A DNA stretch of 14,661 nt, from assembly GCA_902491055.1 (NCBI GenBank), contig CABUGI010000042.1:1-14661 (forward strand). Reading direction: 5' to 3'. Positions within the stretch are counted from its first letter, which is position 1; the number at the start of each line of letters is the position of its first letter. Source of the stretch: an uncultured Collinsella sp. Lineage in GTDB: Bacteria; Actinomycetota; Coriobacteriia; Coriobacteriales; Coriobacteriaceae. This document shows, piece after piece, positions 8,650-14,661 of the stretch. The translations under genes and the position numbers were made by a program. The notes beneath the pieces were generated by a model. The model was not told the DNA's origin, made no database searches, and saw nothing but the letters and a program-made list of their open reading frames with translations.

Positions 8650-9885
8650 ATGTTTAATAAAAAGCCCCTCGCGGATACCACCGCCCGAAGACCCTCAACT
8701 GGTGCGCAGGCCAAGATCTACAGTCGCGATAACGTGGCTCGCTATTCCGAGCGCGCTCGCCAACGTCGTCGTAGCCACACGATTCGTCACGTCGCGCTCA
8801 TTGTCGTGCTTGGCGTGCTGCTGAGTGCCACTACCGCTGCCGGCCTGTGGTTTGCCACCATCATGGGCAAGCTCGGCGATTCTAATGTCATTACCGACAA
8901 TCTGCGTCGGGTTCTGGTTGACACCGATGAGGCAAAGGATCCGTTCTACGTGCTGCTTCTTGGCACCGACGGCCGTCCGGGCGAGGATACGTATCGTGCC
9001 GACTCGATTATCCTGGCACGCATCGACCCCACGCAAAAGCAGGCGACGCTCATTTCCGTTCCGCGCGACACCAAGGTCGAGTACAAGGGCGAGACCATGA
9101 AGATCAACGCCTGCCATACCGTTGGCGGCGCCGAGGCCATGGTCGAGGCGGTCAACGAGCTGTGCGGTGTTCAGATTTCCCACTATGCCGAGGTCAGCTT
9201 CGACGGTATGCAGGCGCTGATTGATTCGGTTGGCGGTATCGACATTAACGCAACCGATGATGTTGACGACCCCGAGCACCTGGATATTAAGATTACCGCT
9301 GGCCAGCAGCATATGGACGGTGCCACCGCCCTTACCTATGCCCGCTGCCGCTACACCTATGCCGACGGCGATTACACGCGCATGCGCCACCAGCGTCAGG
9401 TGCTCGGCGCCCTTGCCAACCAGATTCTCAATAACTTCGATGCCACGAAGATCTTTGGCCTGGTTAATTCGCTGTCCGATATGCTCGTAACCGATATGAG
9501 CGTTCAGGATATCGTGGCTACGGTCAACGCCATGCGCGGTATGGATGTCGACGGTATCTACTCGGCCAACCTGCCCTCGTATGCCGACGACAGCACCATG
9601 ATCGACGGTGTGAGCTACGTCTTTGTCTACGAGGACGAGCTCAAGGAAATGATGGAGCGCGTCGATGCCGGCAAGGATCCCAAGGGTCCCAACACCATGG
9701 GTCTTTCCGACGGTTCCAGCTCTACGATCGGCGACCTGAACAACAACACGTCTGACGACTACGCAAACGGTACCGCAACCTCATCGGTCAGCTCTGACGA
9801 TTCCGATGACTCAAACGATTCGAGCGATTCGGACTACTACGAAGAGCCCACCGGCGACGGTAACGGCTACGAGGCCAACTACTAG
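8650..9885 (+). CDS. LytR-CpsA-Psr (LCP) family cell-wall polymer ligase
   Basis: This 411-residue protein has a basic cytoplasmic N-terminus (1-45), one membrane helix (about 46-70), an extracellular LCP domain (about 98-262) and an acidic Ser/Asp-rich tail (about 353-411). LCP enzymes attach polymers such as teichoic acids or capsular glycans from lipid carriers to peptidoglycan. Expected residues are visible: D107 in LLLGTDGRPGED, R116 and D118 in YRADSI, R139 in SVPRDT, and the ARCRYTYADGDYTRMRHQRQ block (231-250) with R244, R246 and R249. The ATG at 8650 follows AGG at 8641-8643 with suitable spacing; a TTG at 8644 would add two residues. It lies 12 bases after murA, a fitting partner in envelope synthesis. 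Which polymer it handles cannot be told from sequence. Confidence 0.92.
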   Translation: MFNKKPLADTTARRPSTGAQAKIYSRDNVARYSERARQRRRSHTIRHVALIVVLGVLLSATTAAGLWFATIMGKLGDSNVITDNLRRVLVDTDEAKDPFYVLLLGTDGRPGEDTYRADSIILARIDPTQKQATLISVPRDTKVEYKGETMKINACHTVGGAEAMVEAVNELCGVQISHYAEVSFDGMQALIDSVGGIDINATDDVDDPEHLDIKITAGQQHMDGATALTYARCRYTYADGDYTRMRHQRQVLGALANQILNNFDATKIFGLVNSLSDMLVTDMSVQDIVATVNAMRGMDVDGIYSANLPSYADDSTMIDGVSYVFVYEDELKEMMERVDAGKDPKGPNTMGLSDGSSSTIGDLNNNTSDDYANGTATSSVSSDDSDDSNDSSDSDYYEEPTGDGNGYEANY

Positions 9886-9886
9886 A

Positions 9887-9914
9887 GTTACGCGGGCTTA
9901 CCAGCCCGCGTAAC
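9887..9914 (+). terminator. Stem-loop right after the LCP gene
   Basis: A perfect 12-bp stem (gttacgcgggct 9887-9898 with its complement 9903-9914) has a 4-base loop and begins one base after the TAG stop. No T-run follows, so by itself it is a weak terminator or a transcript-end stabiliser. A T-tailed terminator lies 43 bases further on. Confidence 0.55.
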
Positions 9915-9956
9915 GGCTCGACGCTGCGCGCCGCCCAGAGCGACAATTTGTCATTC

Positions 9957-9998
9957 AAAAGGCAGGGCATGACCAGAAGGTCAATGCCCTGCCTTTTT
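9957..9998 (+). terminator. Intrinsic terminator of murA-LCP unit
   Basis: The stem aaaaggcagggcat/gacc pairs with ggtc/atgccctgcctttt (9957-9974 with 9979-9997) with one bulged A and a 4-base loop, followed by a T-run to 9998. The A-run on the left side means it could also work on the minus strand, but pepT has its own terminator further right. Confidence 0.85.
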
Positions 9999-10082
9999 CA
10001 TGCCAACTTGTTCGCTCTGGACGTCGCTCGCTGACGTTGATTCAACCAGCGATGTCGTCACTTGCAGTTGGGTAGTCCACTT

Positions 10083-10130
10083 GGCACCTGGGGACGTTCC
10101 TTTTGTGCCGGCAGTTTGGGACACTCCTTG
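10083..10130. repeat. Repeat-like intergenic stretch, possible REP-type element
   Basis: Inside the 9886-10236 gap two similar units occur: TGGGGACGTTCCTT (10089-10102) and TTGGGACACTCCTT (10116-10129). The first is enclosed by a GGCAC/GTGCC inverted repeat (10083-10087 with 10105-10109). Motifs of the GGGGACGTTCC type with GTGCC or GTCCC arms are, from memory, dispersed in genomes of gut Actinomycetota and Clostridia, sometimes with REP-associated transposases. No transposase is present here. The multi-copy nature cannot be shown from one window. The rest of 9999-10171 shows no gene. Confidence 0.35.
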
Positions 10131-10171
10131 CTTCAAGAGGCTGGCGCGCGTCAACCTGTTCTCATTGCAGC

Positions 10172-10210
10172 AAAAAAATCGCCCCGTTCTTGGTTGAGGA
10201 CGGGGCGATT
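10172..10210 (-). terminator. Intrinsic terminator of pepT
   Basis: Read on the minus strand, an 11-bp perfect stem (10210-10200 with 10187-10177, aatcgccccgt type) with a 12-base loop is followed by a run of seven T (10178-10172). It lies 27 bases after the pepT stop, exactly where its terminator is expected. Confidence 0.87.
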
Positions 10211-10236
10211 CGTCTTTTGGACTTGTGCAGCCAGGC

Positions 10237-11484
10237 TTATGCAAAGCGGGCGACGAGCTCCTGGAGCACGTCGGTCATCTTGACGAGCGAACTGACCGGG
10301 ACGAACTCGTTGACGCCGTGGTAGCAATAGCCGCCGGTGGAAAGGTTGGGGCAGGGCAGGCCGCGGAACGACAGCTGAGCGCCGTCGGTGCCGCCACGAA
10401 TCGGCAGCACTTGGGGCTCAACGCCGCAGGCAAGGTAGGCTTCCTTGGCAACATCAATAAGCTCGGGATAGTCACGAACGATCTCGGCCATATTCCGATA
10501 CTGCTGCTTAGTCTCGACCGTCACGCGCTCCTCATCCAGACGCTGGTTGAGCATCGAGGCGGCGGCATCAATAAGGTCGAGTTTCTGCTGGAACTTGGCG
10601 GCGTCATGGTCGCGGACGATATAGCGCGCTGTGGCGTGATCGACGGTCGCAGATACACCCTCAAGGTGATAAAAGCCCTCGTAGCCTTCCGTATACTCCG
10701 GGCGCTGCGCGTAGGGGAGCAACGCGTTGAAGTCGCAGAACAGATTGCCTGCGTTGACCATACGGCCCTTAGCGTCGCCCGGGTGGATGGACTGGCCCTC
10801 AAAGCGGACGGTCGCCTCGGCGGCGTTAAAGCACTCCCACTCCAGCTCGCCGATGGGGCCGCCGTCGACCGTGTAGGCGTACTTGCAGCCAAAGGTATCG
10901 ATATCCAACAGCTCGGCTCCGTGGCCGATCTCCTCGTCAGGGCAGAAGCAAATGCCGAGTGCGGGATGGGGCAGAGAAGGGTCCTGCGCGATACGCGCGA
11001 CAAGCGACATGATCTCGGCAACGCCCGCCTTGTCGTCCGCGCCCAGCAGCGTGGTGCCATCGCTACAGACCAGGTCCTCACCCGCGAGGTCGTTCAGGGC
11101 GGGAAGCTTGGCGGTACTCATGGCAACGGGCTTACCGTCAACCGTGCCGCAGACCAGGTCGCCGCCTTCGTAGTGTACGATGTGCGGCTTCACGCCGGCG
11201 CCCGGTGCAACTTCGGTGGTGTCGAGATGGGCGATCAGGCCCAGGGCGGGCTTGCCCTCAGCGCCCGCACTTGCGGGGATATGCGCGCAGACATAGGCGT
11301 GCTCGGTCACGTGGGCATCTTCCGCACCAAGCTCGCGCAGCTCTTCAGCCAGCACGTTGGCAAGGTCAAACTGAACGGCGCTCGAGGGTACCTGGTCGCA
11401 GTTTGCATCCTCGGACTGCGTGTTGATCTGGACGTAGCGCAAAAAGCGCTCGAGGACATCGGGGTTCGTGGTGGTGTTTTCCAT
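10237..11484 (-). CDS. pepT: Peptidase T (tripeptide aminopeptidase)
   Basis: This 415-residue cytoplasmic M20-family zinc aminopeptidase removes the N-terminal residue from tripeptides. Metal-site and catalytic features are present in order: H86 and D88 in IAHLDTTEVAPG, D150-D151 in LLGADDKAGVAEIM, E184-E185 in CPDEEIGHGA, D207 in YTVDGG, and H389 in YCYHGVNEF. The dimerisation-domain block SIHPGDAKGRMVNA (232-245) is typical of PepT. Length is close to E. coli PepT (408). The frame stays open well upstream to 11955, but I chose the ATG at 11484: GGAG lies 8 bases before it and the protein aligns from MENTTT onward. It diverges from the metal regulator across a 120-base gap holding a palindrome. 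Confidence 0.95.
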   Translation of the reverse strand: MENTTTNPDVLERFLRYVQINTQSEDANCDQVPSSAVQFDLANVLAEELRELGAEDAHVTEHAYVCAHIPASAGAEGKPALGLIAHLDTTEVAPGAGVKPHIVHYEGGDLVCGTVDGKPVAMSTAKLPALNDLAGEDLVCSDGTTLLGADDKAGVAEIMSLVARIAQDPSLPHPALGICFCPDEEIGHGAELLDIDTFGCKYAYTVDGGPIGELEWECFNAAEATVRFEGQSIHPGDAKGRMVNAGNLFCDFNALLPYAQRPEYTEGYEGFYHLEGVSATVDHATARYIVRDHDAAKFQQKLDLIDAAASMLNQRLDEERVTVETKQQYRNMAEIVRDYPELIDVAKEAYLACGVEPQVLPIRGGTDGAQLSFRGLPCPNLSTGGYCYHGVNEFVPVSSLVKMTDVLQELVARFA

Positions 11485-11531
11485 AAAGACCGCTCCAATC
11501 TTGGTCGTCGTGTGCAACAAGAACTCTAGCA

Positions 11532-11551
11532 CGGTATGCCACGGCATACCG
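11532..11551. promoter_or_regulatory. Perfect 9-2-9 palindrome, candidate operator
   Basis: The sequence cggtatgcc-ac-ggcataccg is a perfect inverted repeat of 9-bp arms with a 2-base centre. It lies between the divergent pepT and DtxR-family genes. It is 16 bases upstream of a -10-like TAGAAT (11568-11573), so it covers the likely -35 region of the regulator gene, and it is 48 bases from the pepT ATG. DtxR-family repressors bind palindromes of about this length, so self-regulation and possibly pepT control are plausible. It differs from the classical DtxR/IdeR box, which starts TTAGG. Confidence 0.6.
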
Positions 11552-11567
11552 CGACGCTTGGATGGGG

Positions 11568-11573
11568 TAGAAT
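11568..11573 (+). promoter_or_regulatory. Candidate -10 element of the DtxR-family gene
   Basis: TAGAAT matches the -10 consensus in 5 of 6 positions and would start transcription near 11580, about 25 bases before the ATG at 11605. No good -35 hexamer is seen at 16-18 bases upstream, where the palindrome sits instead. Confidence 0.35.
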
Positions 11574-11604
11574 CAGCCATTGAATGCAGAAGGGACGGAA
11601 GATC

Positions 11605-12027
11605 ATGGATACGACAAATAGCTCGCGCGAACTGCATCTGACGGTGGCGAACGAAGACTACTTGGAGTGCATGGTTCGCATTGAAAGCGAAGAGGGGGAA
11701 ACCAACGGTGTGCGATCGGTCGACATCGCGCAGCGCCTTGGCGTCTCCAAGGCATCGGTCAATAAAGCGGTTTCGGCGCTCAAGGCATCCGAGCTTGTCG
11801 AGCAATCGCACTACGGCAAGGTAATCCTGACCGATCGCGGCCGCGAGGTTGGCACGGCTATCTGGTACCGTCATCGCCTCATCCGCACGTTTTTGGTTCA
11901 GGAGCTCGGTGTCGAATTTGAGCGAGCCGATTCCGAGGCCTGCATGATGGAGCATGCGCTATCCGAGGACACGATGAGCCGCTGGCTCGCCTATCTCGAA
12001 AAGCAGGGAATCAGCGTCGAGGAATAG
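11605..12027 (+). CDS. DtxR/MntR-family metal-dependent transcriptional regulator
   Basis: This 140-residue cytoplasmic protein is a metal-sensing repressor. The N-terminal winged helix-turn-helix spans about 10-78, with SVDIAQRLGVSKASVNKAV (38-56) as the recognition region. The dimerisation and metal-binding domain follows. Candidate metal ligands match DtxR and MntR: D18 and E21 in EDYLE, H90 in WYRHRL, and C113, E116 and H117 in EACMMEH (DtxR C102, E105, H106). It ends after this domain, so it lacks the SH3-like domain of full-length DtxR and is MntR-sized. Cys at the 113 position favours DtxR-like iron sensing, but the metal cannot be settled from sequence. I chose ATG 11605, behind GGGACGGAAG; an in-frame ATG at 11584 is almost on the transcription start. 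The next gene follows after 10 bases. Confidence 0.88.
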   Translation: MDTTNSSRELHLTVANEDYLECMVRIESEEGETNGVRSVDIAQRLGVSKASVNKAVSALKASELVEQSHYGKVILTDRGREVGTAIWYRHRLIRTFLVQELGVEFERADSEACMMEHALSEDTMSRWLAYLEKQGISVEE

Positions 12028-12037
12028 CGGGATATAT

Positions 12038-12931
12038 ATGGATACGAGTTATTACAACCGCTTTGGTGCCGAGGAACTTGCGCGCCGCTTGTCGAGCGAG
12101 ACCTTGTTGGCGCAGGGCCCCATGGGCAGTGTTTTGTTGAGTGAGTACGATGCCGCCGACATTCCACCGGCGTTTTGGAATCTGGCAGAGCCGCAGACCG
12201 TTTCTCGTATCCATCGCTTGTATGTCGCCGCCGGCGCGCAGGTGCTCATTACCAATACCTTTCAGGCATCAAGCTATGCCCTCAAGCACGACCAGATTGC
12301 GCCGTCCGTGGCGGAGGTCAATCGCGGGGCCGTCGACGATGCCCGCCAGGCGCGCCCTCAGCTGCTGCTGGGCTCGATGGGCCCGATCGGTATTGAGTGG
12401 TTTGCCGAGGACTCTGCCGAGTATCGTGAAATCCGAGGCATTGCGCGCGAACAGGCGCACGCCTTGCTCAATGCCGGCGTTGACGGTCTGCTGATCGAGA
12501 CGGTGACGTCTATCCGTAATTTGCAGCCCATGCTTGCCGGTGCCCGAGATGCCGCCGACGGCATGCCTGTTCTGGTGAGTTTTGTCGTTGACGAAAAAGG
12601 CGACCTGTTGGGCGATGGCCTCAACATCGAGGCAGCCGTTTTTTACGCCGAAAAACACGGCGCAAACTCGGTTGGTGTTAATTGCTGTTCGCTTGCGGCC
12701 GCGAATGCGGCGGTGCCCAGGATGGTTGCATCGGCGACTACTCCCGTCACGGTGCGTCCCAACGTAGGCGATCCGGTCCAGACTCAGGATGGCCCCGTAT
12801 GGCACGAGAACCCCGAAGCTTTCGCGCGCGCATGCATCGAATGGAGACATGCCGGCGCCGCAATGGTGGGCAGTTGTTGTGGAACCACGGCAATCACTAC
12901 GGCAGCGATGGCCGAGGCGCTCGATATATAA
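12038..12931 (+). CDS. Homocysteine S-methyltransferase domain protein
   Basis: This 297-residue single-domain protein of the zinc-dependent homocysteine S-methyltransferase family (TIM barrel) is likely cytoplasmic. The three zinc cysteines are in place: C216 in GVNCC and C280-C281 in GSCCGTT. TNTFQAS (72-78) is the conserved substrate loop. The usual DGAMGT motif near the N-terminus reads QGPMGS here (26-31), so the Asp is replaced by Gln. Such enzymes make methionine from homocysteine; the donor may be S-methylmethionine (MmuM-like) or a methyl carrier supplied by a separate protein (MetH-like). Nothing here decides which. The ATG is 10 bases after the regulator stop, behind a weak GCGGGA, suggesting an operon with it. 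A T-tailed terminator begins 6 bases after the stop. Confidence 0.85.
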   Translation: MDTSYYNRFGAEELARRLSSETLLAQGPMGSVLLSEYDAADIPPAFWNLAEPQTVSRIHRLYVAAGAQVLITNTFQASSYALKHDQIAPSVAEVNRGAVDDARQARPQLLLGSMGPIGIEWFAEDSAEYREIRGIAREQAHALLNAGVDGLLIETVTSIRNLQPMLAGARDAADGMPVLVSFVVDEKGDLLGDGLNIEAAVFYAEKHGANSVGVNCCSLAAANAAVPRMVASATTPVTVRPNVGDPVQTQDGPVWHENPEAFARACIEWRHAGAAMVGSCCGTTAITTAAMAEALDI

Positions 12932-12936
12932 AGGGT

Positions 12937-12965
12937 AAAACCGCTCCATACGGGGCGGTTTTTTT
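12937..12965 (+). terminator. Intrinsic terminator after the homocysteine methyltransferase gene
   Basis: An 11-bp stem (aaaaccgctcc 12937-12947 with ggggcggtttt 12952-12962, one G-T pair) with a 4-base loop is followed by T to 12965, seven T in a row in total. It ends the regulator-methyltransferase unit and separates it from the mutase gene. Confidence 0.92.
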
Positions 12966-13022
12966 ATTGCTTGCATGTCCTCGGCAGCATTTGCCCAAAT
13001 GGTGAATGCTGGTGCCGGCAGG

Positions 13023-13049
13023 TTGTCGAGTGCGTGTTGCGGGTATACC
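13023..13049 (+). promoter_or_regulatory. Weak candidate promoter of the mutase gene
   Basis: TTGTCG (13023-13028) and TATACC (13044-13049) lie 15 bases apart, a short spacing. Transcription would begin near 13056, leaving a leader of about 34 bases before the GTG at 13090. The preceding terminator means the mutase gene needs its own promoter, and this is the best pair I see. Confidence 0.3.
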
Positions 13050-13089
13050 TCACGCGTACCATGATCCAAACACTGTGAGGTGTCTGCGC

Positions 13090-14490
13090 GTGTGCGCGAT
13101 AATTCATTTTGGAACTGACGGTTGGCGCGCTCGCGTCGATGAGGACTTCACTGCCGATAACGTTGCCCGTATCGCCGACGCCGTCGGCGAGTTGTGGCAA
13201 AAGACCAATCCGGGCAAAACGGTATATATAGGGTTCGACAACCGGCCTCTGGCGCGCGAGTTCGCTGAGCTTGCGGCGGGTGTGCTAGCAGCGCACGGGC
13301 TAGACGCCGTGCTCGCTTCGCGACCTGTCCCGACCCCTGCCCTTACGTGGGCGGCGGCTTATGACGGTGAGGCGTGCGGCGCGCTCATGGTGACGGGGTC
13401 CCATCATCCGCAGGGTTATCTGTGCCTCAAGATTCGCATGGGTGACGGCTCGACCGCCAACCAGGATGTCATCGAAGAGCTCGAAGAGACCATGGCTCCC
13501 GAGCCAATGGGGATCGAGGGGCAATATCGCACCGCGGATATCATTCCTGACTATATGCAGGCGGTGGCATCGTTTGTCGATGCCGAAGCCATCAGCGCCG
13601 CGCACCTGCGCGTGGTTGTCGATCCGATGGGCGGCGCAGCCCAGGGCTATCTGGCCGACTTGCTACGCGAGCTTGGCGTTGAGGTGCACGAGATTCACGC
13701 CGGGCAGGCGTCTGACCAAGAAGATATCTGCCCCGACCCCGTTGAGCCTTGGGTGGACACTTGCGAGCGCGCGGTTATCGAGGACGGAGCTTGCGCCGGC
13801 CTGGTGACCGACGGCGACGCCGATCGTATCGGCGCGGTTGACGAGCGCGGCAGATATATACATCCGCATCAGATCATGGCGCTCGTTTTGGGCGACTTGG
13901 TTCAATTTCGTAATTTGGAGGGGCGCGTCGTCGTCAATCTTTCGTGTTCGACGCTCGTGCGTCGCATTGCCGAGGCGCTTGGCTGCCGCGTGACCGTCAA
14001 ACCAGTCGGTTTCAAATATATAGCGGCAGAGATGAAGAAGGGCGGCGTCCTCATAGGCGGTGAAGAAGCCGGTGGTATCGGCATCGCCGCGCATATGCCC
14101 GAGCGCGATGGAATCCTCGCCTGTCTGATTCTGTGTGAGCTTATGGCAAAGACGGACGCGCCTTTGGGCGTTCTGGTCGACCAACTCGAGGATAGTTTTG
14201 GTAAGACGAGTTACGGTCGACGGGATTTGCGCCTTGAGGCCGAAGATGCCGAAACGTTACGAACCCTGCTGCCGGGCGTAAACCCCAAGTCGATTTGTGG
14301 CAAGGTGCCGCAAAACGTTAGTCATATGGATGGCTTGCGTTTGGCATTCGAGGATGACACGTGGCTGCTGGTCCGTCCTAGCGGGACCGAACCAGTGGTG
14401 CGCGTCTACGCCGAGGGGTTCTCGGTGGAAGAACGTGATGAGTTGCTCGATGCTGGCTGTGCTTTAGCTAGGGGGACGTATCCGCTTTAA
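13090..14490 (+). CDS. Phosphoglucomutase/phosphomannomutase family protein
   Basis: This 466-residue alpha-D-phosphohexomutase is a cytoplasmic enzyme that moves phosphate between C1 and C6 of a sugar phosphate. All four active-site elements are visible: the phosphoserine loop TGSHHP (102-107, S104), the Mg2+ loop DGDADR (241-246), the sugar-binding loop GGEEAGG (323-329) and the phosphate-binding loop RPSGTEP (429-435). The phosphoserine loop is usually TASHNP; Gly for Ala and His for Asn are unusual. Substrate (glucose, mannose or glucosamine phosphate) cannot be told from these motifs. I chose the GTG at 13090, which precedes IIHFGTDGWRA and has GAGGTG 7 bases upstream; the frame is open to 13006. 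All three Tyr-Ile pairs are encoded TAT ATA, unlike the rest of the window. Confidence 0.9.
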   Translation: MCAIIHFGTDGWRARVDEDFTADNVARIADAVGELWQKTNPGKTVYIGFDNRPLAREFAELAAGVLAAHGLDAVLASRPVPTPALTWAAAYDGEACGALMVTGSHHPQGYLCLKIRMGDGSTANQDVIEELEETMAPEPMGIEGQYRTADIIPDYMQAVASFVDAEAISAAHLRVVVDPMGGAAQGYLADLLRELGVEVHEIHAGQASDQEDICPDPVEPWVDTCERAVIEDGACAGLVTDGDADRIGAVDERGRYIHPHQIMALVLGDLVQFRNLEGRVVVNLSCSTLVRRIAEALGCRVTVKPVGFKYIAAEMKKGGVLIGGEEAGGIGIAAHMPERDGILACLILCELMAKTDAPLGVLVDQLEDSFGKTSYGRRDLRLEAEDAETLRTLLPGVNPKSICGKVPQNVSHMDGLRLAFEDDTWLLVRPSGTEPVVRVYAEGFSVEERDELLDAGCALARGTYPL

Positions 14491-14661
14491 CCATGAGACT
14501 GCCTTATATAAAGAGATGCTCGGCGAGCGGTAGTTAACGGCTGGCAAACGTTAGTCGGATCACAGGATGTGTAGGAAATGTGTACGCCCAGATTCCCGCC
14601 CCCGGGGCCCCTCCGGTCTGGCAATATATCTCCTTGCCGCGCGGCCCGGTCGGACCGGATG
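14491..14661. other. Terminal intergenic region with GC-rich inverted repeats
   Basis: No gene, T-tailed terminator or RNA family is recognised in these 171 bases. The last 50 contain an outer inverted repeat, tccggtc (14612-14618) with gaccgga (14653-14659), and an inner hairpin, ggcaa (14620-14624) with ttgcc (14634-14638). A near-palindrome, ccggtc-g-gaccgg (14646-14658), reuses the right outer arm. The element runs to the window edge and could be the start of a structured leader or RNA. Confidence 0.3.

Noticed and set aside
9981..10324. Several short open frames (about 60-90 codons) in the pepT-LCP gap
   Set aside because: They overlap terminators and repeat-like DNA, lack ribosome sites, and differ by frame without any supported protein family.
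10225..11529. Plus-strand open frame of 434 codons opposite pepT
   Set aside because: pepT on the minus strand has all its catalytic motifs and a terminator; the plus frame has none.
11485..11955. Upstream extension of the pepT frame to 11955
   Set aside because: The extra residues overlap the regulator gene in antisense, do not resemble PepT, and a good ribosome site marks the ATG at 11484.

Overview
The window reads as one chromosomal segment of a high-GC Gram-positive bacterium, most likely class Coriobacteriia and probably a Collinsella or close relative. This rests on the strong preference for C- or G-ending codons, frequent GTG/TTG starts, and the gene order: end of upp, a complete F1Fo ATP synthase operon, murA, then a LytR-CpsA-Psr protein. 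The genus is my inference from recalled gene order and was not tested by any search.

Layout. (1) 2-100 is the 3' end of upp, followed by a GC-rich stem-loop. (2) A candidate promoter near 293-320 leads into atpI-like, atpB, atpE, atpF, atpH, atpA, atpG, atpD and atpC (382-7265), all on the + strand. The genes are tightly packed, with TAATG stop/start overlaps at atpH-atpA and atpG-atpD; the only sizeable gap is the 124-base leader before atpE. (3) A strong intrinsic terminator at 7302-7340 lies 13 bases before the murA start codon, so murA is either attenuated or fed by readthrough or an internal promoter. murA and an LCP-family gene (8650-9885) form the next unit. (4) 9886-10236 is a 351-base gap between convergent genes. 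It holds a hairpin, a T-tailed terminator, a repeat-like stretch, and the minus-strand terminator of pepT. (5) pepT (peptidase T) is on the minus strand. It diverges from a short DtxR/MntR-family metal regulator across a gap that contains a perfect 9-2-9 palindrome, a good operator candidate. (6) The regulator is followed by a homocysteine S-methyltransferase-domain gene, a T-tailed terminator, and a phosphohexomutase (13090-14490). The last 171 bases hold no gene I can support but include GC-rich inverted repeats cut by the window edge.

Together the first 9.9 kb covers energy conversion (the proton-driven rotary ATP synthase) and cell-envelope building (the first committed step of peptidoglycan synthesis, and attachment of polymers to the wall). 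The right third covers peptide use, metal-responsive control, one-carbon/methionine chemistry and sugar-phosphate interconversion.

I found no clear novel system. The signals most worth checking are: a cluster of TATATA motifs confined to the last 2.6 kb, where all three Tyr-Ile pairs of the mutase are encoded TAT ATA; the palindrome at the regulator/pepT gap; the terminator jammed against murA; a 12-residue insertion in the ATP synthase alpha subunit; and the repeat-like intergenic stretch near 10083-10130.
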